DNA of 64,000 nt from Macrocybe gigantea (Eukaryota > Basidiomycota > Agaricomycetes > Agaricales > Callistosporiaceae), in contig SJRY01000212.1 of assembly GCA_011319805.1 (NCBI GenBank), positions 30,834 through 94,833 on the forward strand, in the 5' to 3' direction. Position numbers and translations under genes: made by a program. The notes below the pieces were generated by a model. It worked only from the letters and a program-made list of their open reading frames with translations, searched no databases and was not told where the DNA came from. This document shows positions 9,630 through 20,799 of the stretch, piece by piece. The stretch's first letter is position 1. Each line of letters begins with the position of its first letter.

Positions 9630-12600
9630 GACCACCTAAAAGAAAAGAACTCGCAGTACCAGCGAAGATACGAACGCGAAAAGGAATAGCAACGATAACA
9701 CCAGAAGTCGACAGCGGAGCAGACAGGACCTGCATCAATACCGCCATAGTAGAAAAAACAGGACTAAAGACACGACGAATCAAGAAGATTCAAATCATAA
9801 ACGCAGATGGATCACCCAACCGCCAGAAAACAGCAGATCGAGTAGCGGAAGTCCACATTGACATTAAAGGACACAAAGAGCACATGGAAGCCATCGTACT
9901 CGACATCGGGAAAACCGACATGTTACTAGGACATGACTGGCTTGTCTATCACAACCCAACGATCAAATGGAGGACAGGAGAGATTGTCTTTAACAGATGC
10001 CCCAAACATGCAAGATAAACCACCAAACGATCAAAATACAGAAAGTGGCCGAACAAGCGAAAACCACAGCCAGCGACAGGATGGGAACTCAAATACCCCC
10101 ATATTTGACGAGATTCAAACACCTCTTTAAAGAGAAAAACTTCGATCGTTTACCAGACCACAAGGAGTGGGACCACGAAATAAACTTGACAAAAGACGCA
10201 CCAAAGACGATACCGAGCAAGATCTACCTGATGACACAAAAGGAACTAGAGGAGCTAGATACCTTCGTCGAAGAAGGATTAAGAACAGGGAAGATACGCC
10301 CTCAAAATCACCCTACGCAGCACCCTGCTTCTTTCGAAATAAGAAGGATGGCAGCAAACGACTCATCCAAGACTATCGAGAAATAAACAAATACACAGTC
10401 AAGGACAAGTTCCCACTACCACGTATCAGCGAGCTCCTCGATGTGTTACAAGGAGCAAAATATTTCAATAAGATTGACATTATCTGGGGATACAATAACG
10501 TACGCATCCGAAAAGGGGATGAATGGAAGGCGGCCTTCCTAACAGCAAGAGGACTCTTCGAACCGACAGTCATGTACTTTGGACAATGCAACGCACCAGG
10601 CACCTTTAGCCGGATGATGGCAAACCTCTTCCAAGACCAAATATGGAGAAGAGTATGCATAATCTATATGGACGACATCATAATCATCGGACGAACACGA
10701 GAGGAACTCCAAAAGAACACAATAAAATCATGGAGATACTGAACAAGAACGACTTATTCATCAAAGGACCAAAATGTGTCTGGGAATCATCAAAAGTCCC
10801 AGTACTAGGGTATATCATAGGAGAAGGGAAGGTAGAAATGGAACCGGAGAAAATCACAGCCGTACAATCTGGCCAACCCCAAAAACGAAGAAAGAACTAC
10901 AGAAGTTCTTGGGATTCACAAACTTTTACCGACGATTCATCAAAGGATATGCAAAGGTTGCTAAACCTTTAACGGAGCTGACTGGAAACAAGACATTCCA
11001 ATGGACAGACAAGCAGCAAGACGCTTTCAAAGAATTAATTCGACATATAACCTCGGCACCCATCCTAGCACTACCACAAACAGAAGGAAAATTCCGAGTT
11101 GAAACGGATGCCTCAGGATATGCCATCGGAGCGGTACTATCACAACAGCAGAAAGGACTGTGGCACCCAATCGCCTTTATTTCAAGATGCATGACTGCAG
11201 CAGAACAGAACTACGAAATCTATGACAAAGAACTGCTCGCAATAATGGTGGCACTGAAGACATGGAGACAATACCTCCTAGAAGCTCGAGAGAAGTTCGA
11301 AATATTGACGGATCACAAGAACCTATCATACTTCCGAAAACCGCAGCGACTCAATTCGAGACAGATTGGCTGGTACCTGAAATTACAAGAATACGACTAC
11401 GAACTACGACACGTACCAGGAAAAGCGAACGGAAAAGCGGACGTCTTATCACGGATGGCAGGATATGAAGAAAACCTAGCAGAAAAGGACGACATACAAA
11501 TGATCAAAGAAGCCGCATTCATCCGACATCTGGAAGAGAATAATGAACGAGATTTCGAATTTATGATGTTCGAGGATGAACACCTGCAAAGAGGGGGAGC
11601 AGAAAATAATGAAACAATACAGACAAGAGGGATCACGATGATCGAATCCCCAAGAATAGAACAAATTCGACAATGCACACGAAGAGAAACGATTGTAACA
11701 ACAGGACTGAAGGAAAAACCGCACTGGTTCACAGAGGAAGACCACATCGTATACGCAGGAGGGAAAATCTACATCCCCCCAGACAACAAACTAAAGGAAG
11801 ACATCATGTTTGAACGCCATGACACTCCCATTGGAGGGCATCCAGGACAATATCGCATGCACGAACTCATAAACCGCACCTACTGGTGGCCATCAATGCT
11901 AACGGACATCAAAAAATATGTTAATGGATGCGAAACATGTCAAAGAGACAAAATCATTCGACAAAAGAAACATGTGCCACTACACCCGCATGAGATTCCG
12001 CAACAACCATGGGAAGATATTGGAGTAGATCTCATAGGACTGCTACCCAACTCGAACGGCTTTAATGCCATCGCCGCAGTCACAGACCGCCTGACCAAGA
12101 TGATCCACCTGATTCCCACAAACACTGAACTCACAGCAGAAGGCCTCACACGGCTATACCGAGACAATGTGTGGCGACTTCATGGAATTCCACGAAAGAT
12201 CATCAGCGACCGAGGACCCCAATTTGCAGCACGATTCATGACAGCGCTTCTAAGACTGCTTGGAACAAAGCAAAACCTATCAACGGCCTATCATCCACAG
12301 ACAGATGGACAGGCGGAACGATCCCATCAGGAGACGGAAGCCTTCCTCAGAAGCTTCACGAACAACCTACAGGACGATTGGGCAGAATGGATAGCAATCG
12401 CAGAGTATCAATACAATGACAAAACACACCAGGGAACGAAGGAAACGCCATTCTACCTCAACTACGGGATGCACCCCTGGAAGGGAGAACCACAGACAGC
12501 AGAAGGGAACAATCCCGCAGCAAAGAACTTCATCGAAAAAATGGACCAAATGCGGAAAGAAGCAAATGCTGCGCTGCAGTATGCGCAGACACAGGCCAAA

Positions 12601-13119
12601 GACAATTATGATGCGAGACGAAAATCGGCCCGTGAATACAAGAAAGGAGATAGGGTATGGCTCGAAGCCACCAATATCACAGTCAATCGACCATCAAAGA
12701 AGTTATCGGCACTCTGATACGGACCGTTCAAGGTGATCGAGAAGAAAGGCGCCTCAGCATATCGCCTAGAACTCCCAGCATCATGGCAGCTGATACACCC
12801 TGTGTTCAACGAAATGCTACTCACACCCTACAAAGGACCCCGTTTCAAGATACAAGAGCGACCATCACTGCCACCCCCTGAAATCATAAATGATGAAGAA
12901 GAGTACGAGGTAGAAGAAATTCTAAAAAGAAAGAAACAAGGAAGAGGAACACTATTCCTGGTCAAATGGAAAGGGTACGGGCACGAGGAAAACACATGGA
13001 TCAAAGAGAAGGAACTGGGAAATGTGCAGCAAGCTCTGGACCATTTCCTAAAAAAGACTACGAACCAGGATAAAAGGACCATGATTAGAGGAAAGAAGAC
13101 CAAAAATCGCACATCATGA
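9630..13119 (+). pseudogene. pol: Element B pol: protease, RT, RNase H, integrase, chromodomain (frameshifted)
   Basis: Protease with VDSGADRTCI (D-S-G active site) at about 9700-10018. Reverse transcriptase from about 10120 is spread over three frames, with shifts near 10310, 10725 and 10880; the catalytic IIYMDDIII is present near 10665. A long intact frame to 12717 carries RNase H (VETDASGYAIGAVL, YDKELLAIMVALKTW), the integrase HHCC zinc finger (GHPGQYRMHEL, CETCQRD) and the integrase core (IGVDLIG, DRGPQFAARF, YHPQTDGQAER). TGA at 12714-12716 interrupts the join to the C-terminal chromodomain (EVEEILKRKKQGRGTLFLVK, WKGYGHEENTW) at about 12895-13060. Chromodomain integrases of this group usually direct insertion to heterochromatin. 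Confidence 0.88.
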
Positions 13120-13514
13120 CCACCAACGCCCCCATCAGCATCGACAGCAGCGAGGACAGCCGCGCACCTACCCCCAACCGCCCCAGCGACCTTGAGAATC
13201 TGGCAAGGATTCTCAATGCTAGCGACTACATGGACCCCCTCGCCATCACACTCGGCGCATATCTGCGCTATGTTATGACCATCCGCACACACCTTTGAAC
13301 TGGACGAACCCCCGATGGGACCGGTCCCACAGCAGCTGAACGTATCGCGCTTCGCGAGGCAATGGAAATGCTTCGCACAGAGAACCGGCGACTTAAACTC
13401 CTCGCCACCATGCTCCACCACATCCGCTCCTATAACGAAGAGCTCATTCATACGTGGGCCCCGCATGCCGCAACCGCCTGGGAGACCAATAATGGGTGGG
13501 GACAGCTGGACTAA
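13116..13514 (+). pseudogene. Element B 3' extra frame with predicted coiled coil
   Basis: A frame starting ATG 13116, overlapping the end of the chromodomain frame by four bases, and ending TAA 13512-13514 just before the 3' LTR. It begins with a Ser/Pro/Asp-rich part (ISIDSSEDSRAPTPNRPS) and continues with ERIALREAMEMLRTENRRL, a clear heptad-like segment. One TGA at 13296-13298 breaks it; it lies in the same frame and could derive from CGA. Not part of the standard Gypsy gene set; function unknown. Confidence 0.5.
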
Positions 13515-13552
13515 GGTCTTTTCGCGAGGACGCGAATCTAAAGAGAGGGTGA

Positions 13553-13871
13553 TGTTACAGACGCCGCCCAAAAGGACTATTCAATTTCTTATCTTATCTC
13601 TCCCCCATCTCTTATTCCCCATCACACTGCGCAGTGCGCAGCCATCGAGTCATTCCACTTTCCTAGTCACTCCGAGTCATCTCCTCCTTAGTCTTACTCA
13701 TCCGCAGTCCACAGCATTTGCGCAGTTCGTGGTCCGTGCTCGAGTACTGTAACGTATATAAGGACTCCCAGATGTACCAGTAGCGCTAGGCTTAATATTC
13801 CATTTGCCATCATCTTAAACCACTCTCGCACTTAGTCTGCCCGAGTCCTTTAAGATTCGTCTAGCCTAACA
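13553..13871 (+). repeat. 3' LTR of element B
   Basis: 319 bp, same ends as the 5' LTR, about five differences from it (for example gctg/gccg near the start, one extra C in the C run, cgtc/catc near the end). Followed directly by the target duplication CAATG. Confidence 0.93.
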
Positions 13872-15719
13872 CAATGCCCTGAGATGATGGAAAATTCTGA
13901 ATGGAAGTCGATGCCTTGAACTATGCAATCGGAGGCATCCTTTCACAGGAACAATCCAACGGTACTTGGAGACTGGTGGCCTTTATGTCAAAGTCATTAA
14001 ACCCGATGGAACGGAATTACGAGATCTTCGGAACTTCAGGACTATGATTTCATTCTAGAACATAAATCCGGGAAATCGATGACAAAGGCAGACAGTCTGT
14101 CGAGATGACCAGACCATGAGAAGGGGGAGAATGATAATGAAAATGTTGTACTCCTAAAACCAGAGATTTTTTGCTGAATTTTCATGGCAAAGATCACACC
14201 GATGCCAGAATTTCAGGACATTCTGGACCAGATCAAACGGGCTTGGAAACAAAGAGAACCCGAAGTCCAGAAATGTCTTGACGAAGGTGAACACAGCTGG
14301 GAGGAAAACGACTGAATCATTACATGGCTAAAACGGTACTACGTTTCCAAGAGCTAAAAGATAAGGGAACGGATCATCGAAATCCATCACTTGGATCAGA
14401 TCTCGGGACATCCAGGACAGACAAAGATGCACGAGCTAATCACGCATAACTTCTGGTGGCCCAAAATGATGAACGACATCAAGGCATATGTCAAAGGATG
14501 TGACAAATGCCAATGGATGAAGATCATCAGAGATCAGAAACATGCCCCGCTTCATCCGAATGAAGTGCCAAAGGAACCATGGGAGATCATATCTGTAGAT
14601 CTCATTGGACCTCTTTCCAAATCTCAAGGGTTTAACGGCATAATGGTGACGGTAGATCGGTTCACAAAAGGAGCCAAATTCATACCAGTCAATATGGAAA
14701 TCACGGCAGAAGGAGTCGCTCGCAATCTACGTGACACCATATTCTCGAGTTACGGACTCCTGAAAAAAGTTATCAGCGATAGAGGAGGACAATTTGTCTC
14801 CGCATTCATGACAGACCTCTATGTGCTTTTGGGAGTCAAAGGAGCCCCTTTGATGCTGTATCATCCACAGACCAACAGACAAACGGAACGAGTCAATCAG
14901 GAACTCAAGCAATACCTGAAACTCTTTGTGAATTATCGGCAAACTGACTGGGCGGACTGGCTACCGATGGCCGAATTTTCCTATAACAATCGAATACACT
15001 TGGCGACTGGATACTCCCCATTCTATCTGAACCACGGGTGACATCCGTACACTGGAAAAGAACCTCTGAAGCATAATGCCAAATTGCAGACTGCTGAGGA
15101 ATTCGCCGAGATGATGAAGGAAATTCGGACTAAGGCCGAAACCTCTCTGTTAAAAGCCACAGAAACGATGAAACGGACTTACGACCGAAAACAGAAACCC
15201 GCCCGAGAGTACCATGAGGGCGATCAAGTCTGGCTGGAAGGAACAAATATCACCACCAACTGGCCGACTGATAAGCTCAACGACAAGCAGTTTGGTCCTT
15301 TCAAAGTCAAACAGCAAATCGGAGAATCGGCATATGAACTCGAATTACTGGAACACTGGAGGATTCACCCCATCTGAAATGAGTCTGAACTCACCCCGTA
15401 CACGGCACCGGCGTTTCCACAACAAAAAGCGGTCACAATTCTTAAATGACCTCCTCCCATCATTGTGGAAGGAGAGAAACGATATGAAGTGGAAGCTGTA
15501 ATAAATTCTCGATGGAACAGAGGAAAGTTACAGTATAGAGTACATTGGAAGGGATACCCCCTTGAGGACGCTACTTGGGAACCCACCGAAAACATCAACA
15601 AAGATATGCTGAATGCGGTCACGAAATTTCATCGTGAGAATCCCAAGGCACCATCCCTGGAAAAAGGACAGCATCAGCTACCACCGCGACCTGCACCGAA
15701 GAAAGTAATATGCATCTGA
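13872..15719 (+). pseudogene. pol: Element A pol, 3' part: RNase H, integrase, chromodomain
   Basis: Direct continuation of the frame broken at 7380. RNase H: MEVDALNYAIGGILS, MERNYEIF. Integrase zinc finger and core at 14391-15041: GHPGQTKMHEL, CDKCQW, VDLIGPL, SDRGGQFVSAF, YHPQTNRQTERVNQE. C-terminal region to about 15377, then a chromodomain (YEVEAVINSRWNRGKLQYRV, WKGYPLEDATWEP) at about 15480-15600. TGA stops at about 13880, 14106, 14175, 14313, 15039 and 15447; several sit where the family has Arg. Confidence 0.87.
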
Positions 15720-16002
15720 CTCCATCAATCCCAATCACTGAAGGTCCTCTTTGACCACACGGCTAATGAAGTCTGGGTCTGTTCACATGGTCAACAAATG
15801 AAGACACTCCCGAAGAAAAAGACCCTTACCAGCTGGATGACGGACCTGAAGGAAGTTGAAGACCGCTTGGACACCGCTTGGCAGGTGTGGCAACAATGAT
15901 GGAACCAAAAAATCATAGGTGAGGACAAGCGTGAGGAGAACTAGAAGGATGATGATGAAGAAGAACATGATTGTGAGGACGCAATCCTTAAGAGGGGAGT
16001 AA

Positions 16003-16399
16003 TGTTACAATTTCAGGATTAATCGCTATCTTAACAATGGACACGTGACTCAAAAGCCACATGACGAACATGTGACACAAATCGTGACGTGACAAACAAG
16101 ACATAATGCAATGACTCGAGGAAACCCTATGATAACGACGCGTCAGCATTAACCAGGGCATAGGGCTATTGCGCAATACCTGCAGGATACCACGAGGAGT
16201 GCAGCGGGGCAAAGGGTTTCACGTAACATGAGGATAGCACAAGTCGTGGTCCGTGCTAAGTAGTTGTAGCGTATAAATACCTGAATTGTACAAAGTAGAA
16301 CCCAGCTTCGAGCTGGCTAGTAATAGCATCCTTATCCCCACCTCTCACATCTAAGGGTTAGTTAGAGTGACCTGTGCGCAGACTTAGTTTTGCGTAGCA
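16003..16399 (+). repeat. 3' LTR of element A
   Basis: 397 bp, TGTTACAATTTCAGG... to ...TTTTGCGTAGCA, followed by the duplicated target ATTCG at 16400-16404. About 15 differences from the 5' LTR, nearly all C/T or G/A changes. Confidence 0.93.
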
Positions 16400-17734
16400 A
16401 TTCGCCAAAAGGTATGACTTACTGTTCATTCTGTAAGCCTTGATGGTGACATTTCTCTGGATAATAGCTTCCTTTCACTCTTAGTAAATGGCGGAAACCC
16501 GGACCCCCCACGGACGCTTTCGAGCAGCTATGGAATAATTTAGAAGGGGTTTTCCGTGAGGCAGAACTAAAGTTGTGGAACTATTATTGGGCAACTGTTC
16601 TCAATTCTCCCGATTCATCCTACCCCTTGTCAACTGGGTTCAGTTATGCCTTGCCCACTCAGACCATTCCAGATCGACTAGGAAATGTCGGATGTCTTCG
16701 CATTTTCTGTTACTAGGCTCGTATATCTTTAGTCACTCTTGTCCTTTTGTCTGCATCTAATGGAAAGCTGCCAGAATTCACTGACGTGAATTGCATGAAC
16801 ACGAGAAGGGCATGATCTCGTTGTCCACGTACTTGTTATTGGAGACCAAGACCGAGAGCAATACAAGATACTGAAGAAACTTGCGACAGGTGAGAACAGC
16901 TTATACAGCAATAACCACGTCCTTCCTACGTTTTGCGAATTTCATTTCGAAGATATCATTTTCGGACTCTTCCCAAGGGTGGGCGCCGAAGTATCCATTG
17001 CATATGGATATTGGCCAAAAAAACTCTGTGGGAGACATTGTTGACTTTCTTTCTCAAGTATTGGAGGTCAGTTTCCTTGCTTTGACATGCTGCTCGACAC
17101 TTAGCCTTCGCTATTCATTCCAGGCCCTGGTATTTATTCATAATTTGAATATCGCGCATCGCATAAGTATTGCAAGCCATAGATGACTGGTAATTAATGT
17201 TCATATCATCATTACGTGTTTACAGGATGTATTCCGTGAAAATCTCCTAAGTTAGTGCAGTGGCATCCGGCATCCCTCATGGTGCAGAAAATCTCACCGT
17301 CCTGTCCCCGAGTATATCTAATCGACTTTGAATTTGCTGTTGAATTTCCTCCCGATTGTCCTGAAGCTCAGCGTGTCTCGACAGGCGTCCCACTCTGAGG
17401 CTCGCTCACAGACCCTGAGCTTTATATGCGCCCGCCTGCTCCGGAATTAGCTTCTGATCAGCCGTACGATCCGTTCAAACTAGACGTGTGGCAATTGGGA
17501 TATAGTTTCACTGATTTCTCGGTAAGTAACAATAATACGGTCTCATTCTTGCTCATCTCGTCCTCACATTACCCAGAGCACGATCCCGGCGATACAGGAG
17601 ATTTTGCAAGACATGACACATCATGATCCGACCAAACGACCAGATGCCAAACGGGCATTGATAGACTGGAAAAGGTGCTTCGTTCTATCCCCCCAGAGTC
17701 ACTCCTTACCCCTTCTATTGTGAATCAGCGATAG
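16400..17734 (+). pseudogene. Kinase-like gene K1, rest of the gene after element A
   Basis: Resumes with the end of exon 1 (to 16411), then exon 2 (16468 to about 16713), exon 3 (16775-17066), exon 4 (about 17124-17162), exon 5 (about 17225-17521) and exon 6 (17577-17734), all alignable to K4 and K6. Damage: the last codon of exon 2 is TAG; exon 3 has TGA twice where K4 and K6 have CGA; an extra A near 17025; the exon 4 donor is ataagt instead of gtaagt; and an insertion near 17252 gives a further stop. The catalytic HR|D junction and DFEFAVEF are still readable. Confidence 0.85.
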
Positions 17735-17990
17735 TGTTAAAACTGGTCCTTGTGCTGTTTTTCACGTTGAGGATTCCTTGTAGTCTTCGTCACAGTGATC
17801 TCCTTTATGCCATTGCCTTTGATTTACATTGCCATAGGCTCTATTTTTCATGGTCGGATTCGTGTTTCATATACTACACCCAGGACTCCCTTTTCATCAA
17901 GACCCACTGTTCCTGGTTAGACGTTTCGGCAGCTTCAAACTCCTCAGGTTTGTTACGAACTTCGCCATAGCATCTCTAACGCTACACTAG
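17735..17990 (+). repeat. Kinase spacer repeat, copy 1
   Basis: The block after the K1 stop (about 17735-17965) is alignable to 47889-48110 (plus) and to 25407-25621 (minus). It contains a stretch reading AGTCTTCGTYACAGTGATCTCC, then GGACTCCCTTTTCRTCAAGA and the leader box cttcaaactcc-t/g-caggtttgtt. It seems to be the conserved linker between one kinase copy and the next. Confidence 0.6.
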
Positions 17991-17996
17991 CTGACT

Positions 17997-18395
17997 ATGC
18001 CTACATCTACGGCCATCTCAAGCAGTGTCATTGTGGTTGTTCCGACCACTGCTATGCTTGCACTATGAGCGTTCAACAAAATTCCTGCCCATAGAAAAAG
18101 ACAAGATCTTCAACAGGAGGTTAGCTCCGTTCCGGTTCTTGCTGCTCTATTTGACAATTTATGCTATATCTAACTTCCTCCGAATCTCGATACCTGTAGA
18201 ATCTCAGGAGAGACTAGGAAGGCACATGAACGAATCTGAGATGATTTAGACCCGGTGTTCCGAAAAGGAGGGCTTACTCTCTAGCCTAGCGCTTCTTGAC
18301 CACCTTCGAGTCGCCTGATCTCACTTACCCGGCATTGAACGGATCCGGATATACTTATGCTATTCCTCAGCGAACTGCTTCGGATTGACCAGCAT
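17997..18395 (+). pseudogene. Kinase-like copy K2, exons 1-2 only (subfamily II)
   Basis: Exon 1 (17997-18119) has the family length of 123 nt and starts MPTSTAISSSVIVVV, but TGA replaces the Trp of the SSWAF motif seen in K3. The intron 1 acceptor has changed from tag to taa. Exon 2 is readable as far as SPDLTYPALNGSG..AIPQRTASD and then a TGA where K3 has AGA; similarity is lost by about 18395-18420. No kinase domain remains. A 5' truncated duplicate, closest to K3. Confidence 0.75.
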
Positions 18396-18776
18396 TTAGA
18401 CATCACCATCGTCAGGGCATCAGGGCTTGGTACTTTCATCCGTTGTTTATTTTGTCCCTCATTTCCTCTGCACGAGCTACTCTGTTCTAACCGTGTTGCT
18501 GCTATCATTTTCGATTTCACATCTAGAGAACAAAAGCAATGGGATAAAACCTTGCAAGGACAGACCTTCCCTGACTCGATGCCTAAATTACAAAAGTCCA
18601 CCAACAAAACACCCCGCAAAGCCTTTCATTGGCCGTCCAATAATCTTACAGACCTGAGATTCACAGCATGACAAAAGCCATTGTCGAATGGATGCATCAC
18701 CACCCTATGCCTCCATTGGCGGAAGAGCTATTCTGTCAGATGCATTATACGTTTAGCATTCGGGATGACCATTGCA
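18396..18776. other. No supported gene
   Basis: Between the K2 remnant and the DUF6593-like stop I see no recognisable coding sequence. Confidence 0.4.
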
Positions 18777-19410
18777 TCAGTAATTGAGGCGTACCGTTCG
18801 GTCCTGGCGTTTAATCTCCGAATAAATCAACGTCAAGATCAAGAAAACTTCATCTGCCAGTGCCGCACGCGCTATACGCAACACAGGTGTTTTGGTCTCA
18901 CTGAATAGGTGTGGACAAGAAGGGACAGAGAAGTCCGCGGCTAAGGAAGTTCCGTCATCCATGATGGCCTGATGATCGTTTGAAAACAGGAGAATGAGAC
19001 AACGAGACTCTGCGACTGACCTTCCAACCCTCATGATGATACTCATAAAGATATTCTTTTCGCTGCTCTGACCATCTCCAAAATTGTTTCCTTGATGAAG
19101 AGGACGTTCTTAAATCTCAAGCGCAAGATCATATACAATCAGCTTACCTTTTGAACAGCCCTCCTTCTGTTCTTCGAATCTCTGATACAGGCCTTTTATG
19201 CCCTGCGATCTCGATAATCTTCTCTCTCCAATGGATGATGCCCACTAAAGACGACTTTCCCGGTGCCGGATTCTCATCCCGCAGAACAGTAGTCTGACGA
19301 CCCGTGAAACCGCTGAATGTTGTTTTAACAGTATAAATTATGGAATCATCCCGCTCGATTTTGAGGGACGCGTTTAGAATGTTTGCTTTGTTGTCGAAAT
19401 AGACGTCCAT
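18777..19410 (-). CDS. DUF6593-like protein, three exons
   Basis: Model: complement(join(18777..18968,19021..19108,19148..19410)), 180 aa. Start MDVYFDNKANILNASL. The pattern is that of the basidiomycete DUF6593 family: an N-terminal beta-rich part (IIYTVKTTFSGFTGRQTTVL), GKSSLVGIIHWREKIIEI, a middle WRWSEQRKEYLYEY carried by the 88-nt exon 2, and a C-terminal helix-like end (DEVFLILTLIYSEIKRQDR). Introns (gtaagc..taag, gtcagt..tcag) splice in phase 2 and phase 0 and restore one frame. Function of the family is unknown; related phospholipid-scramblase-like (Tubby-type) folds have been suggested. A longer 5' frame exists upstream of the chosen ATG. Confidence 0.72.
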
Positions 19411-19620
19411 GGGTCGTTTAGTTGGATTTCTGAAGTGAATCTGATTGCACAAACGTTTGGTCACGATGCTTCTTGTCGACTTAATGTCAGCTCTGGATTG
19501 AAGAGACAGCGATATAAGCAATGATTGGATATTGTTAGGTTCTAGGGGGTTTTGAGGAATTGGATAAGATGAGACATTGTGTTCTGGCGCTCTTTGTGGA
19601 TGACAAGAATCCGAAGACTT

Positions 19621-20399
19621 TCATGGTGAAAACATGGACAAATATGGATCTCTATTATCACAAACGCCTAGATGTACTCGTAACAAAGAGGGCGTCTCAC
19701 CCTTCTCACCCTCTCCGCGGTCGACGGTGCAGGCTTTGACGTAGTCGATCGCGGACTCCTGCCTGTAAAGCCCGACGATGATGACCTCGACCGTGTCCTT
19801 GAGCTTGGGCGACTGCGTGACGACGAGCGACCCTGCCGCGGCCCTGTGCGACAGCATGATGAGCGTGTCGAGGTTGACAGGCAGTTCAAATGATGTGTAG
19901 GCGGCGTATGGCTGATGATGTGGCCACCTGGTCCTGCTAGACGAGTGCAGGTGCGAGTGCTCATGAATATGCTTGTGGGGCAGGTCCTCCCAGTCCTTGC
20001 ATTCATCTACGATGACGTCGGGCGGGATGGGGAACTCAGGGATCGGCGGCTCGTTTTGGAGCTAAAAAGAAATGTTCTTTTTAGTTCAAGAACAGACAAC
20101 CATGGCATCGCCAGGAAGGGGGCATGACAACATACCTGGATAGCAGCGAAGTACTCGCGCAGACCGACGCGTATGAGGTGGCTGATGAGATGAAAGCACA
20201 GGATAATTAGGATGCCCGCAGTGATGCGCTTGAAGATTCGACGTCTCCTGTGGCGCCTCTCGTGCGGGTCGCAGCGATGAGGCCCGTGGCATTCTACGGG
20301 CGCGATCGCAATGGGCGAGACATATTGCGGAGGCTGGTGCTCAGATGTGTGTGCCGTCTTGACGTTCATGCCGTCTCGGGGGTTTATGAGGTGCTTCAT
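19621..20399 (-). CDS. Single-pass membrane protein, DUF7330-like
   Basis: Model: complement(join(19621..20061,20136..20399)), 234 aa. Exon 1 holds a polar head rich in His, Pro and Arg, then a membrane segment (ITAGILIILCFHLISHLI, about residues 59-77). A 74-nt intron (gtatgt..ttttag) leads to exon 2 with a His-rich stretch and a beta-rich region FELPVNLDTLIMLS / LKDTVEVIIVGLY. This order (basic head, one membrane helix, FELP-LxxDTL motif) matches an abundant Agaricomycete family I recall as DUF7330. The protein stops earlier than relatives usually do; GAGAAGG|gtgaga near 19707 could be a further donor, or the gene is truncated. Confidence 0.55.
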
Positions 20400-20799
20400 G
20401 GCCGATACTTACAAGAGGAGCGAACTAGAGAAAGAAAAAAAAAACATACCAGTCGTGTTTATAAACCTGAGATGGGGCAAGTGGAGCTCGGCCGTGCGTT
20501 CTGTGATCTTGTCAGAGCGAAAAAAAAAAAAAGAGCGCCTGACAAGGTGACGCTTCGAAATTCGAATTGCAAAGAGGAAGTCACTGTTTTCTTGAAATTT
20601 TAAGCAATCATATGTGACTCGTTGGCGTCTGTGTCCGACTCTGTGCGTAGTTGGCATGTGCTGCCCTGCAAGAGATTGCAGGTTATAATATGTTGAGGCC
20701 CAAAATTGGAATTTCCATGAAAGGTAGGGATGACTGCTGTGCAGCAGAACGGTCAGGTACGTCCTTTGTTCTTTGCCTTAAACAAATGAGCAGAGCTGT

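Larger units (their letters stand above)
7381..13871 (+). mobile_element. Ty3/Gypsy LTR retrotransposon B, nested in element A
   Basis: 6.49 kb, bounded by LTRs 7381-7698 and 13553-13871 with the 5-bp target duplication CAATG (7376-7380 and 13872-13876). It sits between the reverse transcriptase and RNase H parts of element A. Content: two small 5' frames, gag with two zinc knuckles, protease, reverse transcriptase,RNase H, integrase, chromodomain, and an additional 3' frame. The LTRs differ at about five sites, so it is younger than A. Frameshifts in the reverse transcriptase and TGA stops make it defective. Confidence 0.94.
3246..16399 (+). mobile_element. Ty3/Gypsy LTR retrotransposon A (chromovirus type), host of nested element B
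   Basis: Bounded by LTRs at 3246-3641 and 16003-16399 and by the 5-bp target-site duplication ATTCG (3241-3245 and 16400-16404). Without element B it is about 6.66 kb. Gene order is gag, protease, reverse transcriptase, RNase H, integrase, chromodomain, as in Ty3/Gypsy chromoviruses. It lies inside exon 1 of kinase copy K1. The two LTRs differ at roughly 15 sites, nearly all transitions, so it is the oldest paired insertion here. Coding frames carry many TGA stops and several indels; it cannot be autonomous. Confidence 0.93.

Noticed and set aside
4251..15720. TGA read as Trp or another amino acid (genetic code change) in element A
   Set aside because: Intact genes nearby (calpain, MFS, bestrophin) use TGG for Trp and show no internal TGA, and element A also has indels. 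Decay of CGA codons is simpler.
3246..16399. Elements A and B taken as two tandem, independent Gypsy insertions
   Set aside because: A's RT and RNase H/integrase lie on either side of B in one orientation, and CAATG flanks B inside A, so B is nested.
19668..20006. Arg/Ser-rich minus-strand frame of 112 codons
   Set aside because: It is out of frame with the DUF7330-like exon 2 at the same place, which has clean splice sites and a membrane segment; the Arg/Ser bias comes from GC-rich codons read in the wrong frame.
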